Positions 26,806 to 35,059 of a DNA stretch of 35,059 nucleotides are shown here, piece after piece. How positions within the stretch are numbered: position 1 is the first letter of the stretch; every line of letters starts with the position of its first letter. The position numbers were made by a program, and so were the translations under genes. The DNA lies in assembly GCA_017302255.1 (NCBI GenBank), contig JAFLDV010000039.1, positions 1 to 35,059 of the forward strand, in the 5' to 3' direction. This stretch comes from Gammaproteobacteria bacterium (GTDB lineage: Bacteria; Pseudomonadota; Gammaproteobacteria; Enterobacterales; Alteromonadaceae). Below the pieces are notes generated by a model. The model was not told the DNA's origin. It saw nothing but the letters and a program-made list of their open reading frames with translations, and searched no databases.

Positions 26806-28020
26806 CTAATCCGCCTGTTTGCGTAAAAACGCTGGAATATCAAATATATCGATATTCGCTTTATTATCGGCTTGCGGCTTGTTTTGCACTGATTCTACCG
26901 GCTGCATTGCTGGCATTTCATTGCGCAATTCACGAGCTGCGTTACCTGCGTTGCCATAGACACTACCGGCGCTACCATAAACGCCAGCTGAATTGCCGTA
27001 TGAACTACGTGCAGGTTCTGCCGGACGGTGATAACCAGCAACCAAACTGATGTCAGGCTTACGCTCTGCGCCAATACCAGTCGCAACAACTGTTACCCGT
27101 AATTCGTCAGACATTTCTGGGTCGATAACAGCACCCACAACTACTGTCGCATTTTCAGAAGCAAAGGCTTTAACAGCATTACCTACGATTTCGAATTCTT
27201 CGATGGTCAAATCAAGGCCGGCGGTAATGTTAACCAAAATACCTTTAGCACCAGATAAATCGATATCTTCTAATAATGGGCTAGAGATCGCTTGCTCAGC
27301 AGCTTCTTCAGCGCGGTCTGGACCCGATGAACGGCCAGTACCCATCATTGCGGTACCCATTTCTGACATTACTGTACGCACGTCAGCGAAGTCGACGTTA
27401 ATCAGACCTGGACGGGTAATTAACTCGGCGATACCTTGCACAGCACCTAACAATACGTTGTTAGCCGCTTTAAAGGCATCTAATAAGCTAGTGCCCTTGC
27501 CAAGTACTTTCAATAACTTGTCATTTGGAATAGTAATTAATGAATCGACGTGTTTCGCCAGTTCATTGATACCTTCGTCAGCATAATTTGAGCGTTTTTT
27601 GCCTTCGAACGGGAATGGTTTTGTCACTACCGCTACAGTCAAAATCCCCAATTCTTTGGCTACTTGCGCGACGATTGGCGCAGCACCAGTACCAGTACCA
27701 CCGCCCATACCTGCCGCGATGAATACCATATCTGCGCCCATGATGGTCTTTTTGATGGTGTCACGGTCTTCTTCAGCTGAGCGACGACCAACATCAGGGT
27801 TAGCTCCAGCACCTAAGCCTTTGGTGACGTTCGCACCTAATTGCAAAGTAACATGGGCTGAAGAATTGCGCAGTGCTTGCGCATCAGTGTTAGCGGCGAT
27901 GAACTCAACGCCTTCAATATTGCTGGCAACCATGTATTCGACCGCGTTACCGCCGCCGCCACCTACGCCAACCACTTTGATGACAGCTTCTTCGCTGTGG
28001 TTTTCCATTAACTCGAACAT
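26806..28020 (-). CDS. ftsZ: Cell division protein FtsZ
   Basis: Tubulin-like GTPase that forms the division ring. The 404 residues show the N-terminal GVGGGGGNAV, the tubulin signature GGGTGTG (106-112) and the T7 loop region with INVDFADVRTVM. The variable linker is about 318-388. The conserved C-terminal peptide IDIFDIPAFLRKQAD binds FtsA, ZipA and MinC. The linker contains a Tyr-Gly-Asn/Ser-Ala-Gly repeat at about 341-359 (DNA 26944-27000). GGAGAG precedes the ATG. It is 28 bases downstream of ftsA, the loosest junction in the cluster. Confidence 0.99.
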   Translation of the reverse strand: MFELMENHSEEAVIKVVGVGGGGGNAVEYMVASNIEGVEFIAANTDAQALRNSSAHVTLQLGANVTKGLGAGANPDVGRRSAEEDRDTIKKTIMGADMVFIAAGMGGGTGTGAAPIVAQVAKELGILTVAVVTKPFPFEGKKRSNYADEGINELAKHVDSLITIPNDKLLKVLGKGTSLLDAFKAANNVLLGAVQGIAELITRPGLINVDFADVRTVMSEMGTAMMGTGRSSGPDRAEEAAEQAISSPLLEDIDLSGAKGILVNITAGLDLTIEEFEIVGNAVKAFASENATVVVGAVIDPEMSDELRVTVVATGIGAERKPDISLVAGYHRPAEPARSSYGNSAGVYGSAGSVYGNAGNAARELRNEMPAMQPVESVQNKPQADNKANIDIFDIPAFLRKQAD

Positions 28021-28048
28021 TGCTCTCTCTCCGTTCTTATACGCTTAC

Positions 28049-29284
28049 TCAAAACTCACCTTTGAACCAGCTGCTCACCTTTTTCAGGAAACCACCAACT
28101 GATTCACGCGCCACTCCGGCTTTTTTCTGCTGTGCACGCACGTCTTTTCCATACAATAACAGACCTACTACGCTCGCATAAGCGGGGTCTTGCACATATT
28201 CTTTTAAACCTGTGATATGCGCTGGATACCCTAAGCGCACAGGCATTTGAAAAATGTCTTCGGCAAATTCAACAGCACCTTCCATTTTGGCGGTACCGCC
28301 GGTTAATACGACGCCGGCCGCAATTTGCTCTTCTAAACCGCTGGCTCGAATTTCTTCTAATACCAGCTCAAATAATTCTTGGTAACGCGGCTCAACAACT
28401 TCAGCCAAAGTATGCCGTGACATGCTGCGAGCAGGGCGCCCACCAACACTCGGCACTTCAATACTTTCTTCTTTACCAACCATGCTGCGAAGTGCGCAGG
28501 CATATTGGATTTTAATCTCTTCGGCATGGCCTATCGGCGTCCGGAAAATTTTCGCGATATCGCTAGTCACTTGGTTACCAGCAACTGGGATAACTGCAGT
28601 GTGGCGAAGCGCGCCGTTGGTATAAATCGAAATATCGATCGTGCCACCGCCCATATCCACAACGCAAACGCCGAGCTCTTTTTCGTCTTCCGTTAAAATG
28701 GCATAACTAGAGGCTAAAGAGCTAAAAATTAATTGGTCGACATGTAGACTGCAGCGCTCAACACATTTTTCGATGTTCTTTGCCATGTCATTGGCACAAG
28801 TGATGATGTGGGCTTTTGCTTCCATCCGCACACCTGACATGCCGATCGGACTTTTAATGCCTTCTTGCATATCCACTGAGAATTCTTGCGGTAACACGTG
28901 TAATAAACGACGTTCCGCAGAAATAGGCACTGACTTTGCCGCATGAATCACGTTTGCTACATCGTCTGCAGTGACTTCGGTGTCGTTAATTGGCACCATG
29001 CCACTTTCGTTTTGACAACGAATGTGTTTGCCAGTGATGCCCAAATAAACAGATGACACTCGACAATCAGCCATGAGTTCAGCTTCATCAATCGCACGTT
29101 GTACTGATTGAACCACCAGATTCAAATCATTGACACCGCCTTTATCCATACCCCGAGCAATATGAGTACCGACACCAACAATCGACAGTTGATTGTCTGC
29201 AGTGATCTCGCCAACAACGGCTTTAATTTGTGACGTACCGATATCCAACCCAACGATCAGATCCCGATCCAACGACTTGGTCAT
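28049..29284 (-). CDS. ftsA: Cell division protein FtsA
   Basis: Actin-like ATPase that tethers FtsZ to the membrane and recruits late divisome proteins. The 411 residues show the phosphate-1 motif VGLDIGTSQIKAVVGE and phosphate-2 CVVDMGGGTIDISIY. The adenosine motif is AAGVVLTGGTAKMEGA. The C-terminal amphipathic membrane helix is GGFLKKVSSWFKGEF. Its start overlaps the ftsQ stop by four bases (ATGA). The family length is about 420. Confidence 0.98.
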   Translation of the reverse strand: MTKSLDRDLIVGLDIGTSQIKAVVGEITADNQLSIVGVGTHIARGMDKGGVNDLNLVVQSVQRAIDEAELMADCRVSSVYLGITGKHIRCQNESGMVPINDTEVTADDVANVIHAAKSVPISAERRLLHVLPQEFSVDMQEGIKSPIGMSGVRMEAKAHIITCANDMAKNIEKCVERCSLHVDQLIFSSLASSYAILTEDEKELGVCVVDMGGGTIDISIYTNGALRHTAVIPVAGNQVTSDIAKIFRTPIGHAEEIKIQYACALRSMVGKEESIEVPSVGGRPARSMSRHTLAEVVEPRYQELFELVLEEIRASGLEEQIAAGVVLTGGTAKMEGAVEFAEDIFQMPVRLGYPAHITGLKEYVQDPAYASVVGLLLYGKDVRAQQKKAGVARESVGGFLKKVSSWFKGEF

Positions 29285-30042
29285 GCTTTTCTCTTTTCTG
29301 TTATCACCGGCGGAGCGTACTGCACTGCCAGCCCTGTATCATACCGCAAGTCGACCTGCTCGATCGCCTCAGTCTTGTGTTTGCTTATTTCTGGGTACAA
29401 ATCAATGAAGCGTTGCACCCTTTTTAACGTGTCTTCGCGGCCAAGTTTTAAGGCAATACCATTGGCCAACTGCAACTCCCAAGCAAAGCGCTCGGTTACC
29501 GATAAGCTAGTTGCTTCAAATTGATGCAATGCTAACAGATTTTGTACCCGACTGAACATGGCCAACGCATCTTGCTCACTACCTTTTGGCCCTGCGAGCT
29601 TAGGTAAAGTGCTATTCAATTGCTCAAGTGGCGCTTTAAAGACCTCGCCTCTTTTGTTGAGCAAATATTCTTTGTTCCAAATTGCCACCGGACTGTGTTC
29701 AGTAACCACAATCACTAAGGTGCCAGGCCACTGTTTACGCACAGCGGCTTGATAAACCCAAGGTTGCTGCTGTAAGTAAAATTGCACCTGATCGACGTTC
29801 ACTTTAAAAAAGTTATCGACGAATTGGTTTTGGAGTTGGCTGTGCAAACGTTGAGGCTCAATATGGCCGAAGTCGCCATACAACCGAACTTCTTTAATGG
29901 GTGCGCTCTGCTGATTCTGCACCCATTCTGCGACTTTGCTGCCAAACCAAAGTACCATCAGCACGGCACAGCAAAAAAACAACACACCACCGACAAATGC
30001 AGGGGTGTATGGTGTTTTTTGACTCTGCCGAAGAACATTCAT
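29281..30042 (-). CDS. ftsQ: Cell division protein FtsQ
   Basis: Bitopic inner-membrane divisome protein linking FtsBL with early proteins. The 253 residues have a short cytoplasmic tail and a membrane segment at about 15-34 (FVGGVLFFCCAVLMVLWFG). The POTRA domain begins with IKEVRLYGDFGHI, and the beta domain carries VTEHSPVAIWN and LGREDTLKRVQRF. The E. coli protein is 276 residues; the difference is mainly in the cytoplasmic tail. It overlaps ddlB upstream and ftsA downstream by four bases each. Confidence 0.95.
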   Translation of the reverse strand: MNVLRQSQKTPYTPAFVGGVLFFCCAVLMVLWFGSKVAEWVQNQQSAPIKEVRLYGDFGHIEPQRLHSQLQNQFVDNFFKVNVDQVQFYLQQQPWVYQAAVRKQWPGTLVIVVTEHSPVAIWNKEYLLNKRGEVFKAPLEQLNSTLPKLAGPKGSEQDALAMFSRVQNLLALHQFEATSLSVTERFAWELQLANGIALKLGREDTLKRVQRFIDLYPEISKHKTEAIEQVDLRYDTGLAVQYAPPVITEKRKA

Positions 30043-30953
30043 CTACTTTGCTCCAGAATTTTTGCTACTAATTGCTCGAAGCTATAACCAGCTGCTTTCG
30101 CTGCCATTGGCACCAATGACTTTTCAGTCATGCCTGGCACAGTGTTCACTTCCAACAAAAAGAAATTCCCGTGCTCATCCATCATGGCGTCAACCCGGCC
30201 CCAACCTTTGGCGTCAACCGCTTTGAACGCGGCCATTGCTGCTTGCTGCAGACTCAGCGTTTGTTCGGCATCTATAGGTGCCGGACATAAATACTGCGTG
30301 GAGTTGGACTGATACTTAGCTTCGTAATCATAAAAGGCCCGTGGGGTGCGCATTTCGATGACAGGCAATGCTTTGCCATCTAACATCGAAATGGTGAACT
30401 CTCGTCCACTGATCCACTGTTCTACCAGGACCGCATCGTCATAGGTAAAAGCCAAATTGAGGGCTTGTTGTAGCTGCTCGGCATTTTCTGCTGCAGACAT
30501 ACCAATTGAAGACCCTTCATTGGCAGGCTTAACCATCACTTTGCCATTTAACTTCGCTAACATCGCCGCGTAATCAATAGCTTCGCCTTTGTGCGCTACA
30601 GCAAAAGGTGCTGTTGGTAACCCATGGGCAGAGAATAAAAACTTACAGCGAATTTTATCCATCGACAGCGCAGAACCTAAAACACCACTACCGGTGTAAG
30701 GTAATCCCAACAACTGCAATGCACCTTGCATGGTGCCATCTTCACCGCCACGACCGTGTAATACGATAAACACACGATCAAAGGCTTCAGCTTGCAAATC
30801 GGATAACGGTCTAAACTTTGGATCAAAGGCATGAACATCAATACCTTGCGCTTGCAAAGCGTTAAAAACGGCCTGACCAGATTTTAATGAAACTTCGCGT
30901 TCGGCAGAGGTACCACCGAACATCACCGCCACTTTGCCAAATGTACTACTCAT
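30039..30953 (-). CDS. ddlB: D-alanine--D-alanine ligase
   Basis: ATP-grasp enzyme making the D-Ala-D-Ala dipeptide for peptidoglycan. The 304 residues (E. coli DdlB 306) show [17 protein letters not shown] at the start, [24 protein letters not shown] (quoted in part: [12 protein letters not shown]) and [13 protein letters not shown]. The metal-binding end is [17 protein letters not shown]. The position between murC and ftsQ identifies it as the dcw-linked ddlB type. It overlaps both neighbours by four bases. Confidence 0.97.
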   Translation of the reverse strand: MSSTFGKVAVMFGGTSAEREVSLKSGQAVFNALQAQGIDVHAFDPKFRPLSDLQAEAFDRVFIVLHGRGGEDGTMQGALQLLGLPYTGSGVLGSALSMDKIRCKFLFSAHGLPTAPFAVAHKGEAIDYAAMLAKLNGKVMVKPANEGSSIGMSAAENAEQLQQALNLAFTYDDAVLVEQWISGREFTISMLDGKALPVIEMRTPRAFYDYEAKYQSNSTQYLCPAPIDAEQTLSLQQAAMAAFKAVDAKGWGRVDAMMDEHGNFFLLEVNTVPGMTEKSLVPMAAKAAGYSFEQLVAKILEQSR

Positions 30954-32407
30954 GGCTGGCTCCCTGCTTGGTTTTTTAATAAAGAAATCTGTAATTTTTG
31001 CGCTGCCAGCTGTTTGGCCAGAGCACCGATGTTACCCGCGCCTTGCGTCAACACCACATCGCCGTCTTGTAAGACATCCGCTAAAGCGGCCGGTAAATCA
31101 CCTGGTGTCGGCACATAAATTGGGTCAAGTTGTCCGCGCGCACGAATTGACCGGCACAGACTACGGGAATCGGCACCGGCGATAGGCGCTTCACCTGCAC
31201 CGTAGACTTCCAACAGCAACAGGGTATCAACCGACGACAACACCTTGGCAAAATCTTCGTACAGATCACGAGTACGGGTATAACGATGCGGCTGATAAGC
31301 CATGACCAAACGGCGATTTGGCCAAGCATTGCGTGCCGCCGCGACAGTCGCTGCGACTTCACTTGGGTGATGGCCGTAATCGTCGACCAACAACACTTGG
31401 CCACGACCGGTTTCGAATTCACCATATTGTTGAAAACGGCGACCAATGCCTTCAAATTTCTTCAAAGCACCCAAAATAGCGGTCTCTGGCATGCCTTCAT
31501 CTTGCGCTACGGCAAATGCAGCAGTCGCGTTTAATGCGTTATGACGACCAGCAAGGTTAAGCTCGATGATGCGGCTTTGCCCTTGTGGATCGGTCACAGT
31601 GAACTGAGTTTGAGTACCAAGTTGGCTGAATTCACTGATACGGTAATCTGCATCTTCACTAAAGCCATAAGTAATCAAGGTGCGACCAATTTGTGGCATC
31701 AACTCACGCACTACAGGATCATCAATACATAACACCACAGCGCCATAAAATGGCAGGTTGTGGCAAAACTCTAAGTAGGTGGCCTTCATTTTCTCGAAGT
31801 CACCATGGTAGGTTTCCATGTGATCAGGTTCGATATTCGTGATGATGGCGGCCATTGGCTGTAAGTGTAAAAACGACGCATCACTTTCATCGGCCTCGGC
31901 AATAAGATACCGACCAGCGCCCAGACGAGCGTTGGTACCGGCAGAATTCAACAAACCGCCAATAACAAAGGTCGGATCAACGCCGGCTTCCGCAAAAATT
32001 GAAGCAACCAAGCTGGTCGTTGTGGTTTTGCCATGAGTGCCTGCAATAGCAATACCGTGGCGAAAACGCATAAGCTCAGCGAGCATTTGGGCACGACGAA
32101 CCACAGGGATCCGCTGTTCCAACGCCGCATTTATCTCTGGGTTTTCAGCTTTAATCGCGCTAGAAACTACGACTACGCTGGCACCTTTGATGTTTTCAGC
32201 AGCATGGCCAAAACAAATTTCCGCACCTAGCGAAGTTAAGCGTTCAACAACGGCATTAGGGCCCAAATCTGAGCCAGATACCTTGTAACCTTCATTTAGC
32301 AGTACCTCAGCGATACCGCCCATGCCCGCACCACCAATGCCAACAAAGTGAATTCGATCCACTCGACGCATTGCTGGTTTTTCCGGGTGCATGGTTTTAT
32401 TCATCAT
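30950..32407 (-). CDS. murC: UDP-N-acetylmuramate--L-alanine ligase
   Basis: Adds L-alanine to UDP-MurNAc, the first peptide step of peptidoglycan synthesis. From ATG 32407 it has 485 residues (E. coli 491). The nucleotide motif [12 protein letters not shown] is at 20-31. The ATP P-loop GTHGKTTTT is at 123-131, followed by [28 protein letters not shown] and DDYGHHPSE. The open frame continues upstream to 32476 inside murG, but that extension has no family match. ATG 32407 starts 2 bases after the murG stop, with AGGTG 10 bases before it. A second ATG follows at 32404. Confidence 0.97.
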   Translation of the reverse strand: MMNKTMHPEKPAMRRVDRIHFVGIGGAGMGGIAEVLLNEGYKVSGSDLGPNAVVERLTSLGAEICFGHAAENIKGASVVVVSSAIKAENPEINAALEQRIPVVRRAQMLAELMRFRHGIAIAGTHGKTTTTSLVASIFAEAGVDPTFVIGGLLNSAGTNARLGAGRYLIAEADESDASFLHLQPMAAIITNIEPDHMETYHGDFEKMKATYLEFCHNLPFYGAVVLCIDDPVVRELMPQIGRTLITYGFSEDADYRISEFSQLGTQTQFTVTDPQGQSRIIELNLAGRHNALNATAAFAVAQDEGMPETAILGALKKFEGIGRRFQQYGEFETGRGQVLLVDDYGHHPSEVAATVAAARNAWPNRRLVMAYQPHRYTRTRDLYEDFAKVLSSVDTLLLLEVYGAGEAPIAGADSRSLCRSIRARGQLDPIYVPTPGDLPAALADVLQDGDVVLTQGAGNIGALAKQLAAQKLQISLLKNQAGSQP

Positions 32408-32409
32408 AA

Positions 32410-33492
32410 TTATTTTACACCTATCACTTGTCGACAAACTGCTACAACCTGCTCGGCTGCATCGTCGATGGCACAATGTCGTGCCTGTTGCGCCATGTGT
32501 TGCAGCGCGCTTTTATCCTGAAGCCACTGTTGCAACATCGGCACTAAAACATGCGCATGTAAATCAGTCTGCTTGACTAACACCGCTGCATTTCTTGCTA
32601 CTAACCAATTTGCGTTCGCCGTTTGATGGTCGTCAATCGCCGTTGGTAACGGGACAAACACCGCAGCAACTCCGGCACAAGCAACTTCGCTAACTGTTAA
32701 CGCGCCGGCCCGGCAAATTACCAGATCAGCCCATTGATACGCATCAGCCATATTTTCAATAAAAGCAGAGACTTGGGCTGTTAAATTTTCCGCACCATCC
32801 AAGTAAGCCAACTGGGTTGACTGTTCATCAGCAACACCTGTTTGATGACGAACTTGGATCGGGCCGAAAGCCGCGGCTTGCTTCAAGATCAGCGGTAACG
32901 ACTGATTAAAAACTCTTGCGCCTAAACTACCACCGACGATCAAAATATTTAAGCCTTTACTGAAATTATTCTGCGGTTTTTCTGCAATTAATTCCTTGCG
33001 AACTGGATTTCCAATCACTTGGCAATTTTTTCGCTTGGCGAAGGCTTGTGGGAAAGCCACCAACACCGACTTTGCTAATCGAGCCAGTAATTTGTTGGTC
33101 GTACCGGCAACGGCATTCTGTTCGTGAATAACCAGTGGAATTTTGCCAAGCCAAGCCGCTAAACCACCAGGGCCACTGGCGTATCCGCCAAAGCCGAGCA
33201 CGAGGTCTGGCTGAACGGTTTTCACTACCAAGCGAGCAGCTTGCAAAGAGTTCCACAACATTAACGGGGCTTTTAATAACGATTTCCAGCCTTTACCACG
33301 TAGGCCAACCACTGGAATTGTATGGAAAGGAAAACCAAACTGCGGAACCAGTTTCGCTTCCATGCGATCGGCAGTACCGAGCCAATGCACAGACCAGCCT
33401 TGTGCTTGCAGTAAATCTGCAACTGCACGAGCGGGAAAAATATGACCACCAGTACCACCGGCCATAATAAGCACTACAGGTCGTTTAGGCAT
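32410..33492 (-). CDS. murG: UDP-N-acetylglucosamine--undecaprenyl-PP-MurNAc-pentapeptide transferase
   Basis: GT28 glycosyltransferase on the inner face of the membrane that makes lipid II from lipid I. From ATG 33492 it is 360 residues (E. coli 355). The first glycine motif [10 protein letters not shown] starts near residue 12. [10 protein letters not shown] and [12 protein letters not shown] follow, then the donor-site [11 protein letters not shown]. An upstream ATG at 33513 is possible, but GGAGG lies 5 bases before 33492, which decides the start. The start overlaps the ftsW stop by 8 bases. Confidence 0.97.
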   Translation of the reverse strand: MPKRPVVLIMAGGTGGHIFPARAVADLLQAQGWSVHWLGTADRMEAKLVPQFGFPFHTIPVVGLRGKGWKSLLKAPLMLWNSLQAARLVVKTVQPDLVLGFGGYASGPGGLAAWLGKIPLVIHEQNAVAGTTNKLLARLAKSVLVAFPQAFAKRKNCQVIGNPVRKELIAEKPQNNFSKGLNILIVGGSLGARVFNQSLPLILKQAAAFGPIQVRHQTGVADEQSTQLAYLDGAENLTAQVSAFIENMADAYQWADLVICRAGALTVSEVACAGVAAVFVPLPTAIDDHQTANANWLVARNAAVLVKQTDLHAHVLVPMLQQWLQDKSALQHMAQQARHCAIDDAAEQVVAVCRQVIGVK

Positions 33493-34684
33493 GCGCACCT
33501 CCACGAATGGCATGCTTGCCTTTTAACCGCACTTCAAAATCAATTCTTAAAATGACTGCAGCGGCAACTAACATGATAATTAAACTACTACCACCATAAC
33601 TAACAAAAGGTAAGGTCAGGCCCTTGGTTGGCAGTACGCCCGAAGCAACGCCAATGTTGACGAAAGTTTGAAAACCAATCCAGATGCCGAGCGCGTAAGC
33701 TAAAAAGCCATGAAAACTGAGTCCTTTTTGTAGAGCCCGCTTGCCAATCCACAAAGCTCGGACAACTAACAAAAACAACATTAACATCACTGAAAACACA
33801 CCCAACAAGCCGGTTTCTTCGGCGATGATGGCAAAAATAAAGTCAGTATGAGCCTCAGGTAGATATTCCAGCTTTTGCACCGAGTTGCCCAAACCTTGTC
33901 CATTCCAACCGCCGCGGCCAAATGCCATTAGCGATTGCGTCAACTGATATCCACCACCAAACGGATCTTTCCAAGGATCAAGATACGAAGTCACCCGTTT
34001 CCAACGATAAGCGCTATAGACAATTAACACACCAATCGCGGCCAAGCCGGTAATGATCAATCCAAAAAATTGCCATAGTTTTGCTCCAGCCAAAAACAAC
34101 AACACAACGCTGGTGGAGAACATCACAATGACTGTGCCTAAATCTGGTTGCATCAGTAATAACACCGCAAAAGCGAACAAAATAACTAAGGGCTTTAAAA
34201 AGCCTTTTAAATGTTCCAACACTTCTTCGTGTTTACGCACCAAATAACTAGATAAATAGACAAAAAAGAACAGCTTAGCTGGTTCAGCAGCTTGAATATT
34301 GATTGGTCCGAGGGCAATCCAACGGGTACTACCATTGACGTTTCTACCAACCAACAACACCGCAAGCAGCGCTAATAAACCAAGCACCAACAACACCATA
34401 TTGGTGCGATGCCACCACTCGATCGGGATATTCAATACGACATAGGCGCAGGTTAAGCCGATACCTAGATAGAACAAATGGCGAGTCGCATAGTGCAATG
34501 GATCATGGTACAGGCGCTCAGCAACCGGCATTGATGCGCTGCTGACCATCACAAAGCCAACACATAATACGATCGCCAATAACGTCAAAAAAAACCGGTC
34601 GTAGCTAACGCCATCCTCGGCGTCCCACCAGTTTCTAAGGTCGTCAGTGATTCGCTGCCCTATGCTGGAAAACCAAGCTTTCAT
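33485..34684 (-). CDS. ftsW: Peptidoglycan glycosyltransferase FtsW
   Basis: SEDS-family polytopic membrane enzyme that, with FtsI, polymerises septal glycan from lipid II. The 399 residues have about ten hydrophobic segments. SEDS signatures are WIALGPINIQAAEPAKL, LLMQPDLGTVIV, GRGGWNGQGLGNSVQKL, LPEAHTDFIFAIIAEE and the end LTLPFVSYGGSSLI. Its cytoplasmic N-terminus is short. The start overlaps the murD stop by four bases. Confidence 0.97.
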   Translation of the reverse strand: MKAWFSSIGQRITDDLRNWWDAEDGVSYDRFFLTLLAIVLCVGFVMVSSASMPVAERLYHDPLHYATRHLFYLGIGLTCAYVVLNIPIEWWHRTNMVLLVLGLLALLAVLLVGRNVNGSTRWIALGPINIQAAEPAKLFFFVYLSSYLVRKHEEVLEHLKGFLKPLVILFAFAVLLLMQPDLGTVIVMFSTSVVLLFLAGAKLWQFFGLIITGLAAIGVLIVYSAYRWKRVTSYLDPWKDPFGGGYQLTQSLMAFGRGGWNGQGLGNSVQKLEYLPEAHTDFIFAIIAEETGLLGVFSVMLMLFLLVVRALWIGKRALQKGLSFHGFLAYALGIWIGFQTFVNIGVASGVLPTKGLTLPFVSYGGSSLIIMLVAAAVILRIDFEVRLKGKHAIRGGAHA

Positions 34685-35059
34685 CGGATAACCTGCTGCA
34701 CTGCTTCTGCAAATAGCCGACCGCGCTCTTCGTAATTTTTGAACATATCAAGACTGGCACAAGCCGGTGACAACAAGACTAAGTCACCACTGTTCACCAG
34801 TTTTGCAGCTTGCTTCACTGCAGCTGTTAAATCACTAACTTCAATCGCACCAGGCACCAGCTTAGCAATAGCAGGACCATCGCGACCTAATGTGATCACA
34901 ACGTCGATATGCTGACGGAGCACTTCGGCAAGTTCGGTAAAATCAGCGCCCTTGCCATCGCCGCCAGCGATCAAAATTAGCTTTCCAGCAACATCAGCCC
35001 GCAGGCCAGCAATAGCGGCAAGAGTTGCGCCGATGTTGGTGGCTTTCGAATCGTTGACC
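34681..35059 (-). CDS. murD: UDP-N-acetylmuramoylalanine--D-glutamate ligase, C-terminal part (window edge)
   Basis: MurD adds D-Glu to UDP-MurNAc-L-Ala. Only the last 125 residues and the stop are in the window; the gene continues past 35059. Visible are VNDSKATNIGAT (the substrate-binding loop of the C-terminal domain), ILIAGGDGKGADF and the family end VLLSPACASLDMFKNYEERG. The reading frame is open to the edge without defects. Confidence 0.95.
   Translation of the reverse strand, partial: VNDSKATNIGATLAAIAGLRADVAGKLILIAGGDGKGADFTELAEVLRQHIDVVITLGRDGPAIAKLVPGAIEVSDLTAAVKQAAKLVNSGDLVLLSPACASLDMFKNYEERGRLFAEAVQQVIR

Noticed and set aside
27050-28102. Long open frames of 178 and 167 codons antisense to ftsZ
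   Set aside because: Low-complexity Ser/Ala/Pro-rich shadows of ftsZ with no family features or ribosome sites.

Overview
The window is a stretch of ordinary chromosome from a gammaproteobacterium. It has the gene order of the E. coli '2-minute' region (murD-ftsW-murG-murC-ddlB-ftsQAZ-lpxC-secA-mutT-yacG-zapD-coaE-pil-nadC-ampDE-pdhR-aceEF-lpd). The type IV pilus genes pilABCD beside nadC and a DciA-type gene between lpxC and secA suggest an Alteromonadales/Rheinheimera-like or Pseudomonas-like lineage rather than an enteric. The genus cannot be fixed from the sequence alone. I see no insertion sequence, phage, CRISPR array, tRNA or rRNA.

Layout. 1-2116 (minus): the threonine-to-glycine pair kbl-tdh. 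The tdh reading frame changes abruptly at about position 121 into a piece that reads as valyl-tRNA synthetase, probably a chimeric join at the contig end. 2375-9088 (minus): lpdA, aceF, aceE and the regulator pdhR, i.e. the pyruvate dehydrogenase complex with a perfect PdhR operator upstream of pdhR and a second near-match further out. 9580-11250 (minus): ampE and ampD, muropeptide recycling and signalling. 11332-12750 (plus): a membrane-anchored retropepsin-like protease and nadC. 12751-13421: a 671-base non-coding stretch with a strong sigma-54 promoter match. 13422-19186: two tandem type IV pilins, a convergent TfpX/TfpZ-type pilin accessory gene, then pilB-pilC-pilD. 19183-20922 (plus): coaE, zapD and yacG. 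20935-25192 (minus): mutT, secA and an M23 peptidase. 25219-25695 (plus): a DciA/DUF721 gene. 25793 to the end (minus): lpxC and the division/cell-wall (dcw) cluster from ftsZ back to a partial murD.

How the genes fit together. The right half makes lipid-linked and cytoplasmic peptidoglycan precursors (murD, murC, murG, ddlB), runs the divisome (ftsW, ftsQ, ftsA, ftsZ, zapD) and supplies lipid A (lpxC) and protein export (secA). The dcw genes are packed with overlaps of 4-8 bases or gaps of 2 bases, apart from a 28-base gap before ftsZ. The centre assembles type IV pili: PilB powers extension, PilC is the inner-membrane platform and PilD processes the pilins. The left half feeds pyruvate into acetyl-CoA under PdhR control.

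Most of the window is conserved housekeeping. The points most worth checking are the tdh/valS join, the pilin locus with its sigma-54 promoter, terminators and accessory gene, the paired PdhR boxes, the hairpin in the lpd leader, the DciA gene inverted inside the lpxC-secA block, and several genes whose best start is TTG or differs from the longest open frame.
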